From Dorea formicigenerans (GTDB lineage: Bacteria > Bacillota > Clostridia > Lachnospirales > Lachnospiraceae): DNA of 64,000 nt. The position numbers and the translations under genes were made by a program. Location: assembly GCF_025150245.1 (NCBI RefSeq), contig NZ_CP102279.1, positions 2,167,423-2,231,422 on the forward strand. The letters are read 5' to 3'. The notes beneath the pieces are model-generated. The model made no database searches and was not told where the DNA came from. It saw nothing but the letters and a program-made list of their open reading frames with translations. Positions 53,125 through 61,576 of this stretch are shown here, one piece after another; the first letter of the stretch is position 1, and every line of letters starts with the position of its first letter.

Positions 53125-56100
53125 TTATGCCTCGAATCCAAGCTTCTTAGCGTATGCTACGATAGCTTTTTCGAAACACTCGATTGGCGGGTGAACTGTA
53201 CCTGCTCCAATCTGTCCTTTTCCTGCTACTTTGTTAGCAATACCTGTGTTGATTACTGGTGTGATACCTTTCTCAACTACAAGTCTTGCATCAATTCCAA
53301 GACAAATTCCCTGGAAATTCCATGTAGGAACTGTGAAGTTCGGGTTTCTGTCTGTAACGATTTCCATCATCTCGTTACTTGTACGAAGAGCATCCTCGTA
53401 TCCGCCAGCACCTACGAATCTTGTTACAGCCGGTGCTGCGATCATTGCCATACCACCGACACCAAATGTCTCTGTAATAGCACTGTCTCCCATATCCGGG
53501 CAAGCATCATCTGCATCATATCCTGTAAAGTACAGTCCCTGTGGTGTATTAACCGGACCTGTGAACCACTCGTCACCCATACCAGCAATACGGATACCGA
53601 ACTCATATCCGTTACGGCACATTGCTGTAACGATTGTTCCGTCTGTTCCTTTACGTGCATCATCCATAACAGCCTTACCTGTAGCCATCATGATGTTCAA
53701 GAAGAACTGATCTGTATCAGCAAGGAATTTGATAACATCATAGCGGTCTTTCTCGCTGATATCTTTCATCTCTGTAATAAGCGGAGCCATCTCTTTTAAG
53801 AATACAAGAGAAGCTGCAATATTTCTCTGGTGGAACTCGTCACCCATTGCGATTGCTTTTGCGATCAGTGGGTTAATTGCAAGTCCATTCTCCATAGAAC
53901 GAAGAGCTTTTCCAAGTGTTGGACCAAGAACATCTCTCATCCAACGAAGTCTGTTAACAACTTCCTCATCATAAGCTCCGAAACGAAGAACTTTACCAAT
54001 ACCCTCGTTCATTGTACAGTAAGCTCTGTTAGCTCCTGTCTCGTTCTCAACTACAAATACTGCCATGTTAGGAGATGTGATTCCACCCATAGGTCCTACT
54101 GCGTTGCAGTGGTGGCAAGGGATGAATTTGATCTCGCCATTCTCAAGCATTTTTCTAGCTTCTTCTTCTGTCTCTGCCCACTCCTCGAACATTACAGCAC
54201 CTACGCAAGATCCCTGCATCGGGTCTGGCATATTCTTGTAATCTACCGGAGGACCTGCATGAAGAATTACTTTTCCATTATTTTCAGAAAACTCTGGAAT
54301 TACTTCTTTTGCACGAACGTTATCTTTTAATACTGGCTGGCTTGCTACAACCTTAGCAATCACTTCACGGTTCTTCTCTTCGATTCCTTCGTAATTTCTT
54401 AAGAAGTTCAGAGTCTTAATAAGTTTTACATTTCCGCCTGCCGGTGGAGCCCAGTCATACTGTACAACTTCGCATCCAAACTCTTCTACAACTTCTGCGA
54501 AGCTCTTCAGTCCGATGTTGATGATACGTGGTTTCTCAGAAAGAAGCTCTTTTAATGTCTCAGCTGGTGTATGTTTCTCACATGCAACAACCTCTTTTGC
54601 GCGAATCTCTTTCTCTGGCTCCTGGAAATCTCTTCCGATAGCGTGGATAGCTGTCTGACATGCAAGCTTATTGTTCTCACATACGATAACTCCAGCCTCT
54701 TTTAATTTGTTAACAGCCTCATCATATCCCTGATAATCTCTTCTTGTTCCACATACTGTAGCGATGAAGAATACTTTTCTTCCTGCTGCATCTGCTTTTG
54801 CCTGAAGTTCTTTGATTGTCGGGATCAATGATCCTGCCATATCTGCGTGTGAACCATATCCAAGCATGATGTCAAGAAGAACAACTCCTGTAGACGGATC
54901 ATCTACTGCTTCCTGCATACACTCAATACGTTTTGCAGGATCGATCATCGGATGTGGTTTACCCTGTGTATAAGCATCATCTCCAAGGTCAACTACTACG
55001 TTGCCATCTAACTGGAGCATATATCCTTCAACGTCCTCTGGTGGAACTTTGCAGTTCATTGCATCTTTGATCAGCATAGCTGCCTCATTTGCAAGTGTAC
55101 CACCTGAGTAGTAAGCTTTGATTGTCTTTCCGTCTTCTGCTTTGTAGAATTCAGACTCATCTACATCAACAGTAGCTTCCGGAACCTTTGTTCCTCTTAC
55201 AAGACCTACAGCAAGACGAGCTGCCTCATCCAGTGTGTATGCATGATAGAAGTTCTCCTCATGATACTCTGGTTTCTCTCCAACAAACAGAGTAACAACT
55301 GGTTTGCTGAAGTTAGAAAGTCTTGCAGAGATTTTATCTCTTACTTCTTTTGCAGGCGGTTTGGAAACGATTACAAGTACTTTCACTGTATCGTCATCTT
55401 CCATTGCATCGATCATATCCATCATTGTGATTCCACCGACCTCAGCCTTCAGGTCACGTCCACCGATACCGATAGCGTTTGTAACACCCTCACCAAGTCT
55501 GTCGATAATTGTTGTAAGCTCCTGGATACCTGTTCCTGAAGCTCCGATGATTCCGATAGAACCTTTCGCTACATTATTTGTAAATGCGATTGGAACTCCC
55601 TGAATGATTCCTGTACCACAGTCAGGACCCATAACTGCAAGTCCTTTTGAATGAGCTTTCTCTTTCAGAGCTTTCTCATCCTCGATTGTTACATTGTCAC
55701 TAAACATGAATACGCTCAGTCCCTCATCCAGTGCACGGTCAGCCTCTAATGCTGCATATGCTCCCGGAATAGAGATAACTGCCAGGTTTGCATTGGACAT
55801 TTTCTTCAGTGCCGCATCCCATGATTTTACACTTTCAGAACCTTTCTTTCCTTCTGCTGCTGTGGACTGTTTCTTTAAGAACTCCTCAACTTTGTCCATT
55901 ACAGCATCAAGTACTGCTTCATCATTAACATCAGCTACAACTACCATATCATTTGCTGTAGCGTCCATTAACTCATCTGTTGTAAGTCCACTCTCCTTAA
56001 AAATGTCTTTGTTCGCCGGTGTAGCCATCATAACCTGAATCTTGTTGACTCCATCCAGTGAAGAAAGCTCATTTGTCAGAAGCATCAGAACTACTGAATC

Positions 56101-56136
56101 CTGGTAACTGCCTTTTTTTACGACTGTCTTTAACAT
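53125..56136 (-). CDS. fdrA: Fused FdrA-YlbE protein (AllF+AllG), oxamate carbamoyltransferase subunits
   Basis: 1003 residues. About 1-510 matches FdrA: succinyl-CoA synthetase-like CoA-binding fold (SIGIIGASGTGIQELTTII near 193), then a ligase-like domain with VVLLDIMLGYGSHADMAG. About 540-1003 matches YlbE (DUF1116): HAGPPVDYKNMPDPMQGSC, PCHHCNAVGPMGGITSP and ERI-type tail. In E. coli these are separate proteins of about 555 and 419 residues that, with YlbF, form the oxamate carbamoyltransferase (allFGH). Here the first two are one chain. It converts oxalurate and phosphate to oxamate and carbamoyl phosphate. The carbamate kinase gene follows. Confidence 0.88.
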   Translation of the reverse strand: MLKTVVKKGSYQDSVVLMLLTNELSSLDGVNKIQVMMATPANKDIFKESGLTTDELMDATANDMVVVADVNDEAVLDAVMDKVEEFLKKQSTAAEGKKGSESVKSWDAALKKMSNANLAVISIPGAYAALEADRALDEGLSVFMFSDNVTIEDEKALKEKAHSKGLAVMGPDCGTGIIQGVPIAFTNNVAKGSIGIIGASGTGIQELTTIIDRLGEGVTNAIGIGGRDLKAEVGGITMMDMIDAMEDDDTVKVLVIVSKPPAKEVRDKISARLSNFSKPVVTLFVGEKPEYHEENFYHAYTLDEAARLAVGLVRGTKVPEATVDVDESEFYKAEDGKTIKAYYSGGTLANEAAMLIKDAMNCKVPPEDVEGYMLQLDGNVVVDLGDDAYTQGKPHPMIDPAKRIECMQEAVDDPSTGVVLLDIMLGYGSHADMAGSLIPTIKELQAKADAAGRKVFFIATVCGTRRDYQGYDEAVNKLKEAGVIVCENNKLACQTAIHAIGRDFQEPEKEIRAKEVVACEKHTPAETLKELLSEKPRIINIGLKSFAEVVEEFGCEVVQYDWAPPAGGNVKLIKTLNFLRNYEGIEEKNREVIAKVVASQPVLKDNVRAKEVIPEFSENNGKVILHAGPPVDYKNMPDPMQGSCVGAVMFEEWAETEEEARKMLENGEIKFIPCHHCNAVGPMGGITSPNMAVFVVENETGANRAYCTMNEGIGKVLRFGAYDEEVVNRLRWMRDVLGPTLGKALRSMENGLAINPLIAKAIAMGDEFHQRNIAASLVFLKEMAPLITEMKDISEKDRYDVIKFLADTDQFFLNIMMATGKAVMDDARKGTDGTIVTAMCRNGYEFGIRIAGMGDEWFTGPVNTPQGLYFTGYDADDACPDMGDSAITETFGVGGMAMIAAPAVTRFVGAGGYEDALRTSNEMMEIVTDRNPNFTVPTWNFQGICLGIDARLVVEKGITPVINTGIANKVAGKGQIGAGTVHPPIECFEKAIVAYAKKLGFEA

Positions 56137-56197
56137 GTCATTTCTCCCTTCTTATCTAGTTCATTGTTTTTATAGTTTGATATCATCTGTTTTTGAG

Positions 56198-56240
56198 ATG
56201 GGACCCGGGAAGCAGAGGAGTGCTCCACTTCCTGGTCCAT
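56198..56240. terminator. Hairpin between allD and fdrA-ylbE
   Basis: ATGGGACCCGGGAAGC and GCTCCACTTCCTGGTCCAT form imperfect arms. No T run follows on the minus strand, so it may be an mRNA stability or attenuation element rather than a full stop. Confidence 0.45.
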
Positions 56241-56264
56241 TGGAAATTGCACGAAATAAATGAA

Positions 56265-57317
56265 TTAGTCAGCGAATCTGTTTTTGTGATCGTATCTGTC
56301 AAAGTGAATTGCGTCACTCTTGAGATAATCAACAAGCTCATCTACGACTTCGATTCCACCTTCAGCATAAGCTTTGTCTCTTCTCATAAGAGCTCTCTGT
56401 CCTGGGTAGTATACTTTGTCAAATCCCGGAGCTGGTCTCATAGCATTTAACTCATCGCATGTCTGAGACATATTCTTCTTGAACTGCTCAGCACCGCAGA
56501 ATCTCTCTGGATCGATAACGATAATTGTCTGTCCAAGCTCACGTCCTTTAGAGCAGTCATGATACATGGAGCTTACATGTTTACCAAACGGTACTCCAAG
56601 AAGTACTCCTGAGAAGATGTCTACCATCATCATAAGTCCATATCCCTTAGCACCGGCAATCGGTACAAGAGCATTTACTTTATGTGGATCTGTTACAGGA
56701 GCTCCGTCCTCATCTACAGCCCAGTCTGCAGGAATCTCAGCACCCTGTGATCTCTTGTCCAGGATTTTTCCCCAAGCCTGAACTGTTGTAGCCATATCAA
56801 ATACAACATTACGATCGTCTGCTGTCGGGCAAGCAAATGAAATCGGGTTTGTTCCATAATAAGGCTCTGTTCCGCCGTATGGTACTGCCATCGGATCTGA
56901 CTGGCAGAATGTGATAGCTGCAAGTCCTTCTTTTGCACACATCTCTGTATAATATCCGATTGCTCCTGTATGAGATACATTAGCCATACCTACAATAGCA
57001 ACTCCGTTCTCTTTTGCCATCTCAATAGCTTTCTCAGTAGCTTTTGTTGCTACCCAGTAACCGATACCATTGTCTCCATCCATGATTCCTGAGCAAGGAC
57101 CTGTCTGCTTCCATGTGATGTTTGGCTCATGTGTGATTCCGCCTTTGAAGATTCTCTCACAGTAATACTCAACACGAACAGCACCATGTGAAGCAAATCC
57201 TCTCTCATGTGCCCATGTCAAAATTTCTGCTGTCTGATCAGCGTGATCCTCACGAAGTCCCGCCTGGATCAACTTGTTTTTCATTAAGCCCTTAAGCTCT
57301 TCTCTTGAAAGTCTCAT
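56265..57317 (-). CDS. allD: Ureidoglycolate dehydrogenase (NAD-dependent)
   Basis: 350 residues of the malate/L-lactate dehydrogenase (type 2) family. Blocks: LTWAHERGFASHGAVRVEYY, GDNGIGYWVATKATE, ANVSHTGAIGYYTEMCA, GGTEPYYGTNPISFACPT, and PIAGAKGYGLMMMVDIFSGVLLG. AllD oxidises (S)-ureidoglycolate to oxalurate with NAD. The neighbours allE and fdrA-ylbE carry out the steps before and after, which settles the choice within the family. Confidence 0.88.
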   Translation of the reverse strand: MRLSREELKGLMKNKLIQAGLREDHADQTAEILTWAHERGFASHGAVRVEYYCERIFKGGITHEPNITWKQTGPCSGIMDGDNGIGYWVATKATEKAIEMAKENGVAIVGMANVSHTGAIGYYTEMCAKEGLAAITFCQSDPMAVPYGGTEPYYGTNPISFACPTADDRNVVFDMATTVQAWGKILDKRSQGAEIPADWAVDEDGAPVTDPHKVNALVPIAGAKGYGLMMMVDIFSGVLLGVPFGKHVSSMYHDCSKGRELGQTIIVIDPERFCGAEQFKKNMSQTCDELNAMRPAPGFDKVYYPGQRALMRRDKAYAEGGIEVVDELVDYLKSDAIHFDRYDHKNRFAD

Positions 57318-57661
57318 TTTTTCATACCATCCTTTTCTTTATTTTCTCTCTTTATATACCATATAGTTACCTATATAATTATCTACGTGTTTTCTTTACA
57401 TGCAGTATTTTTCTAATTTATACATCTTCTAATTCACACTTTTTCAATTCATCTTTTCTATTTTGTCACATTATTGACAAACTCTTATATAGCATATACG
57501 CCGGTACACACAGTTTCTTTATTGCTCCCAGCAATGCCGCTCGCTTTTTTTACTGTATATACCGGCATATGATGTCAATCGTATATAATTTATATTCGAT
57601 TTTATTATGTGCTAAATATCATTTTCAGTGTAAGAACATCGTTCAGGCTATGTACTATATA
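57318..57661. other. Intergenic stretch between allE and allD with a strong structure
   Basis: 344 bp without a gene. The only clear content is the long hairpin at 57493-57571; the rest is AT-rich. Confidence 0.6.
57493..57571. promoter_or_regulatory. Nested hairpin in the allD leader region
   Basis: Outer arms CATATACGCCGGTACACACA (57493-57512) and its near complement ending in ACCGGCATATG (57552-57571) pair over about 20 positions with a two-base bulge. An inner perfect hairpin ATTGCT-CCC-AGCAAT lies at 57521-57535. A T run precedes the right outer arm. It could be a regulatory RNA structure, a terminator for allE, or a small mobile palindrome. Confidence 0.5.
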
Positions 57662-58453
57662 TTACAGAGCAACGTCTCTGTTGCAGTCTTTAGAGTAGAT
57701 GTAAACTAACTCTTCCTCACGTCCCTCATCGCCTACAGCGTAGCAAGCCTGTGGAACATAAGCGTCCATGAAGCAGTAATCACCTTTCTGAAGCGGTACC
57801 CAGTCATCTCCAAGTCTGTACATAGATTTTCCAGACAGGAAATACATACCATGCTGCTGAACATGTGTCTCGATATATCCATGAGAAGCTCCGATGTGGA
57901 ATTTCAGGATATGCATATTCATGTCAAATCCGATGTCATGAGCTGATGGAAGGAAATCCTGTACATAGCAGTTCTCCATTCCTTCATAGGACATCCACTC
58001 AAGATCATTAGCATTTCCAACTACTGTGTGAGCACTGTGCCCTGCAACTGGCTCATAACGGCGTCTGTATACATATAATGTAGCCTCGCCTTTAGCTTCA
58101 AAAGTAATGTTGTTACTTGCTGGTGAGTAAATGTATCCACCTTTTGTAAGTTCTGCGGACTGATCATCATTCTTTACTGAAAGTTCACCATCAACTACAT
58201 ATAAGAAGGACTCGATTCCCTCTCCACCGATTCCTGTATTCTTTCCACCTTCGTGAACATGTACAAGATAGTCAGCAAATGTTGCACCCATAGCCGGTGA
58301 GCCAAGAATTGTAACATCACAGTTCTCATATCCCGGAACTACATTCTTTACAAGTCCATCTGGATCAAGAACGATGTAATCTCCTTTTTTAATAATAGAA
58401 CGTGTGTCCAAAAGTGCATCACGATATCCTAATTGATTGTTTAAGTAACTCAT
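57662..58453 (-). CDS. allE: (S)-ureidoglycine aminohydrolase
   Basis: 263 residues from ATG at 58453 (GAGAGG upstream); a longer reading adds 21 non-conserved residues. A bicupin: the first cupin holds VHVHEGGKNTG and the second FHIGASHGYIETHVQQHGM with the manganese ligands Glu and His, ending in VYIYSKDCNRDVAL, nearly the same as in the E. coli enzyme (formerly ylbA). It releases ammonia from ureidoglycine to give (S)-ureidoglycolate, feeding allD downstream. Confidence 0.92.
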   Translation of the reverse strand: MSYLNNQLGYRDALLDTRSIIKKGDYIVLDPDGLVKNVVPGYENCDVTILGSPAMGATFADYLVHVHEGGKNTGIGGEGIESFLYVVDGELSVKNDDQSAELTKGGYIYSPASNNITFEAKGEATLYVYRRRYEPVAGHSAHTVVGNANDLEWMSYEGMENCYVQDFLPSAHDIGFDMNMHILKFHIGASHGYIETHVQQHGMYFLSGKSMYRLGDDWVPLQKGDYCFMDAYVPQACYAVGDEGREEELVYIYSKDCNRDVAL

Positions 58454-58570
58454 TACCAAATACCTCTCTTTCTTAATGCGGAACACAAAATCAAATTCAG
58501 GTTTTGTTGTTACCATGTTTTATGGTCTTATTATGTCATTAAAGCTTAAAATTTGCAATCGGAATTTTAG

Positions 58571-58602
58571 ATAAAAGGTTCAACCACTTTTTATCTACTT
58601 TA
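58571..58602. promoter_or_regulatory. Candidate ureide regulator operator
   Basis: TAGATAAAAG and CTTTTTATCTA are inverted arms around an inner GGTTCAACC palindrome. The 15-mers TTCAACCACTTTTTA and TTTTTATCTACTTTA found here both recur in the region between allB and the AllH-type gene. The inner GGT-N-ACC form resembles FadR-family sites. Confidence 0.5.
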
Positions 58603-58628
58603 TGGTAAATTTTGTCTAATGACTTCTC

Positions 58629-58656
58629 TTGAAAATGACATTTTTTGTGATATACT
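58629..58656 (+). promoter_or_regulatory. Promoter of the alpha/beta hydrolase gene
   Basis: TTGAAA (58629-58634), a 16-base spacer and TATACT (58651-58656), 135 bases before the ATG. The candidate operator ends about 27 bases upstream of the -35 box. Confidence 0.55.
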
Positions 58657-58790
58657 GTTAATTATTGGATAAAAGCCTATATATTTTAGCTATAATCGAT
58701 TTAATAAATATAAAAATAAAATAGTCGGAATTTGACCGGATTTTAATTCATTTTCAAATTTTTTGACAATTTATACAAAGGAGGATTTTT

Positions 58791-59663
58791 ATGTTAGATA
58801 AGAAAGAATTTGAGATTCCAAGTGAAAAATTCAAAAAAGGAGCAACCGTGTATACTGATTCAGACACACCGGTAAAAGCTGCTATCATCTATTTTCACGG
58901 AGGCGGTCTTTTATATGGAAGAAGAAAAGATCTTCCACGCCCTCACTTGAACACTCTGACTCAGGCCGGATATGCAATCATTGCTTTTGACTATCCTCTG
59001 GCTCCTGCCGCAAAGTTAGAAATGATCATGAATGATGTAGAAAGTTCCATTCAATATTATATCGATCACAGTGACGAACTAATTAAAAACCCTAAATCTT
59101 CCGAAGGATCTCTTCCATATTTTTTGTGGGGACGTTCTGCTGGCGCTTACCTTTGCCTGATTGCAGCAGCAAAAGGAACTTATACACAGGCACCTGCCGG
59201 AATTCTTTCCTATTATGGATATGGATTTTTATGCGACAACTGGTTCAAGGAACCAAGCAGACATTACTGCACGCTTCCGAAAGTTCCAGAAAGTGCTCTT
59301 TGTGTTATTCCAGAAGGCATTCACGCAGATGGCGATCTTGACACACACTACAGTGTCTACGTCTATGCAAGACAGCAAGGAAACTGGATAGATCTTTTTT
59401 ACGAGGGACGCGAAAAGTTTTTCTATCTGGATTATACACTTCGCGCCTGTGATAAACTTCCTTGCCCACTGTTCTGTGCCCACAGCACCGGAGACACCGA
59501 CGTACCATTTAGTGAATTCACAGAACTAAGTAACAAATATCACGCAAAAAGATTCATCGTGTCCGGAACAGAACACGACTTTGACAGAGACACAGAAAAT
59601 CCATTCACACAGAAAGTGCTGGACGAGACAGTGGCGTTTATTGAGAAGTGTTTAAATAAGTAG
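58791..59663 (+). CDS. Alpha/beta hydrolase
   Basis: 290 residues. HGGG oxyanion motif at 36-39, nucleophile elbow GRSAG (114-118, Ser116), acid Asp near 238 in TGDTDVPF, and His near 265 in GTEHDFD complete the triad. AGGAGG lies seven bases before ATG. It is divergent from allE, shares its promoter region, and so is probably induced with the ureide genes. It does not match known steps from allantoin to oxamate, so it may act on a precursor or conjugate. Esterase, lactonase or amidase are all possible. Confidence 0.75.
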   Translation: MLDKKEFEIPSEKFKKGATVYTDSDTPVKAAIIYFHGGGLLYGRRKDLPRPHLNTLTQAGYAIIAFDYPLAPAAKLEMIMNDVESSIQYYIDHSDELIKNPKSSEGSLPYFLWGRSAGAYLCLIAAAKGTYTQAPAGILSYYGYGFLCDNWFKEPSRHYCTLPKVPESALCVIPEGIHADGDLDTHYSVYVYARQQGNWIDLFYEGREKFFYLDYTLRACDKLPCPLFCAHSTGDTDVPFSEFTELSNKYHAKRFIVSGTEHDFDRDTENPFTQKVLDETVAFIEKCLNK

Positions 59664-59686
59664 TTTTTAGCTTTCTTTCAGAGAAA

Positions 59687-59730
59687 AAATTCCCCGCAAA
59701 TTGCTTTGATATACAATTTGCGGGGTTTTT
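59687..59730 (+). terminator. Intrinsic terminator after the hydrolase gene
   Basis: CCCCGCAAATTG and CAATTTGCGGGG are perfect 12-bp arms followed by TTTTT. Confidence 0.9.
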
Positions 59731-59744
59731 ATTTGTTTAATATG

Positions 59745-60113
59745 TTAGTCGTCAAAAATAGTTCCTTTTCGGAATCCTTTCTTCACTACTATGGAATCTG
59801 CTGACTTCTCACAGTTCGTTGTTACTAGGCTAGCGGAACCTCTGTGAGACCTCCACGCTTAAGGTGCACGCTCTTTCCTCTCATCTATCCGCCACATTTA
59901 CTCGTACTTCCAGCAACTTTTGGACTTCATCTTCTTTTGCAGACTTATCCGTATTTCCAATCCTTATATGTGATTTCTGTCCGTCGGACCAAGAGTTTGC
60001 TTACAGCTTTCTTCAGATTCCACCTCGCGATGGACCCTTGCTGTTCAGCTATACACTTCCTCGTTGTCTAGGCGTGTTCACGACTTTCACCCGTTAGAGC
60101 GCGCCCATGGCGC
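59745..60113 (-). mobile_element. Truncated group II intron, 5' part only
   Basis: On the minus strand the stretch begins TTTGCGCGCCATGGGCGCGC, then CGGGTGAAAGTCGTGAACACG, GGTGGAATCTGAAGAAAGCT and CGGACAGAAATCACATATAAGG, and ends with AACTGTGAGAAGTCAGCAGA and CCATAGTAG. These are the blocks of the 5' ribozyme domain of bacterial group II introns up to just before the maturase gene. No reverse transcriptase frame and no domain V or VI are present, so the element is a dead 5' fragment. Its first base sits directly after the T tract of the terminator at 60120-60160, a preferred kind of site for some group II introns. Assignment is from remembered sequence. Confidence 0.65.
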
Positions 60114-60119
60114 GCAAAC

Positions 60120-60160
60120 AAAAAGAAGACTAGACTTTTACGTCCAGCCTTCTTAACCTT
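60120..60160 (-). terminator. Intrinsic terminator after the NCS1 permease gene
   Basis: On the minus strand AAGAAGGCTGGAC pairs with GTCTAGTCTTCTT, followed by TTTGTTT. Confidence 0.8.
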
Positions 60161-60172
60161 TTTAATAATAAA

Positions 60173-61540
60173 CTACTTATTTTCCAGTGTTGTTCCTTTT
60201 CTGAAATTCTTACAACTCTTCATATATTTCATTCCAAAGTAGTAAACAAGTCCTGTAGGAATTGTTGCTGTAAAGAATGAAATATTTACATTCAGAAGTC
60301 CGATCACAGCTCCGATTGCAATTGCAAGAATTGCTGCCCAGTTGACACCTGCATGATTTCCATTATCATCATAGAGATCATCCAGATACTCTGGTGTGAT
60401 TTTTCTCTTATGAAGAATGAAGAAATCTGTAATCAATACTGCAAAGATTGGTCCGAAGAATGCAGTGTAAATCTTACTGAATAATGCAAGTCCTGCTGCT
60501 GAGCTGTCACTTGTCAGGATCCATGGGCAAGTACATACTGCCAGGATACCGATTAAGATAACTGCTGTCTTATGTTTCATCTTGAATGCATCCATAAATG
60601 CGTATGCAGGTGGAATTACATTACTTGCAAGGTTTGTTGTAAGCTGTGCAAAGATGATGAATCCAAGTGTTACGATCATTACGACTTTGTTGTCTACCAT
60701 ATCGGCAAAAGCATTGATTGGGTTTGCTTTTCCAGTTGCTGTAGATGCCATAGCACCGATAACTCCAAGAAGTACAGTAGCTGGTACCATAGATAAGAAG
60801 TAAGAACTTCCACGTTTCACTGTAGAATATCCACCTTTCATCTCACGGGAATAGTCACCAGCATTCAGCATAACTGTAGTACTGTTACCAAAGAATGCAA
60901 TGATTGCTGCGATAAATGGCATTCCCCATGTTCCAGACTTATTGATCAGTTTCTCACTTACAACATCGCCATACTGTGTAATGCAAAGGAATAACAGGTA
61001 AATCATAGCCAGAGAAATAACAACTCCTCCGATATTTCCAACCCATTTTGCACCTTGGAATCCTTTGATTGATAACAGGATCTGGATAATCTGGAATAAA
61101 ATGAAGAATAACCAGATATTATCATATCCAAATAATGCTTTTGAAATATTGTTGATTGCTGCTCCTCCAAGCCATGTCTGATAACCGTACCATACGATAG
61201 CCGGAAGTCCTCGAATCAAACTTGGAATTTTGTTACCTTTTGTTCCAAATGCACTTCTAAGCTGAACTGCATACGGTGCACCAGTCTTGTAACTAAACTG
61301 GTCATTCATTGCGATACCTACAACGAGGATCATAGATCCAATTGCTACTGCGAGGAATAACTGCAACAGGTTCAGTCCTGCTTCCATCTGTGCAGATCCC
61401 ATTGCTAATGTTCCGATAGAAATACATCCACCGAGCCAAAGCATTGTGTTGGATCCCCAGCCCATGATTCGATCTTTCTCAGGAATTGGCGCAAGGGAGT
61501 TTGTTTCTTCCTGTTTTACTTCTTTGTTTACATCACTCAT
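60173..61540 (-). CDS. NCS1-family permease, probable allantoin transporter
   Basis: 455 residues with 12 membrane helices of the LeuT-like NCS1 fold. Blocks include MGWGSNTMLWLGGCISIGTLAMG, QLRSAFGTKGNKIPSLIRGLPAIVWYG (conserved in Mhp1/CodB/PucI) and FGNSTTVMLNAGDYSRE. NCS1 carriers import allantoin, hydantoins, uracil or cytosine with sodium or protons. It follows the allantoinase gene by 36 bp and ends in a terminator, so allantoin is the most likely cargo. Substrate is inferred from context. Confidence 0.83.
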   Translation of the reverse strand: MSDVNKEVKQEETNSLAPIPEKDRIMGWGSNTMLWLGGCISIGTLAMGSAQMEAGLNLLQLFLAVAIGSMILVVGIAMNDQFSYKTGAPYAVQLRSAFGTKGNKIPSLIRGLPAIVWYGYQTWLGGAAINNISKALFGYDNIWLFFILFQIIQILLSIKGFQGAKWVGNIGGVVISLAMIYLLFLCITQYGDVVSEKLINKSGTWGMPFIAAIIAFFGNSTTVMLNAGDYSREMKGGYSTVKRGSSYFLSMVPATVLLGVIGAMASTATGKANPINAFADMVDNKVVMIVTLGFIIFAQLTTNLASNVIPPAYAFMDAFKMKHKTAVILIGILAVCTCPWILTSDSSAAGLALFSKIYTAFFGPIFAVLITDFFILHKRKITPEYLDDLYDDNGNHAGVNWAAILAIAIGAVIGLLNVNISFFTATIPTGLVYYFGMKYMKSCKNFRKGTTLENK

Positions 61541-61576
61541 GTTCTCTCTCCTATTCGTGTTCCTATGTGTATTCGT

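Larger units (their letters stand above)
58454..58790. other. Divergent promoter region between allE and the hydrolase gene
   Basis: 337 bp, AT-rich. It holds the candidate operator at 58571-58602 and a plus-strand promoter at 58629-58656. No gene is seen. Confidence 0.6.

Noticed and set aside
59844-60097. Small plus-strand genes in the intron fragment
   Set aside because: The two short overlapping frames are by-products of intron sequence on the other strand and have no ribosome-binding site.
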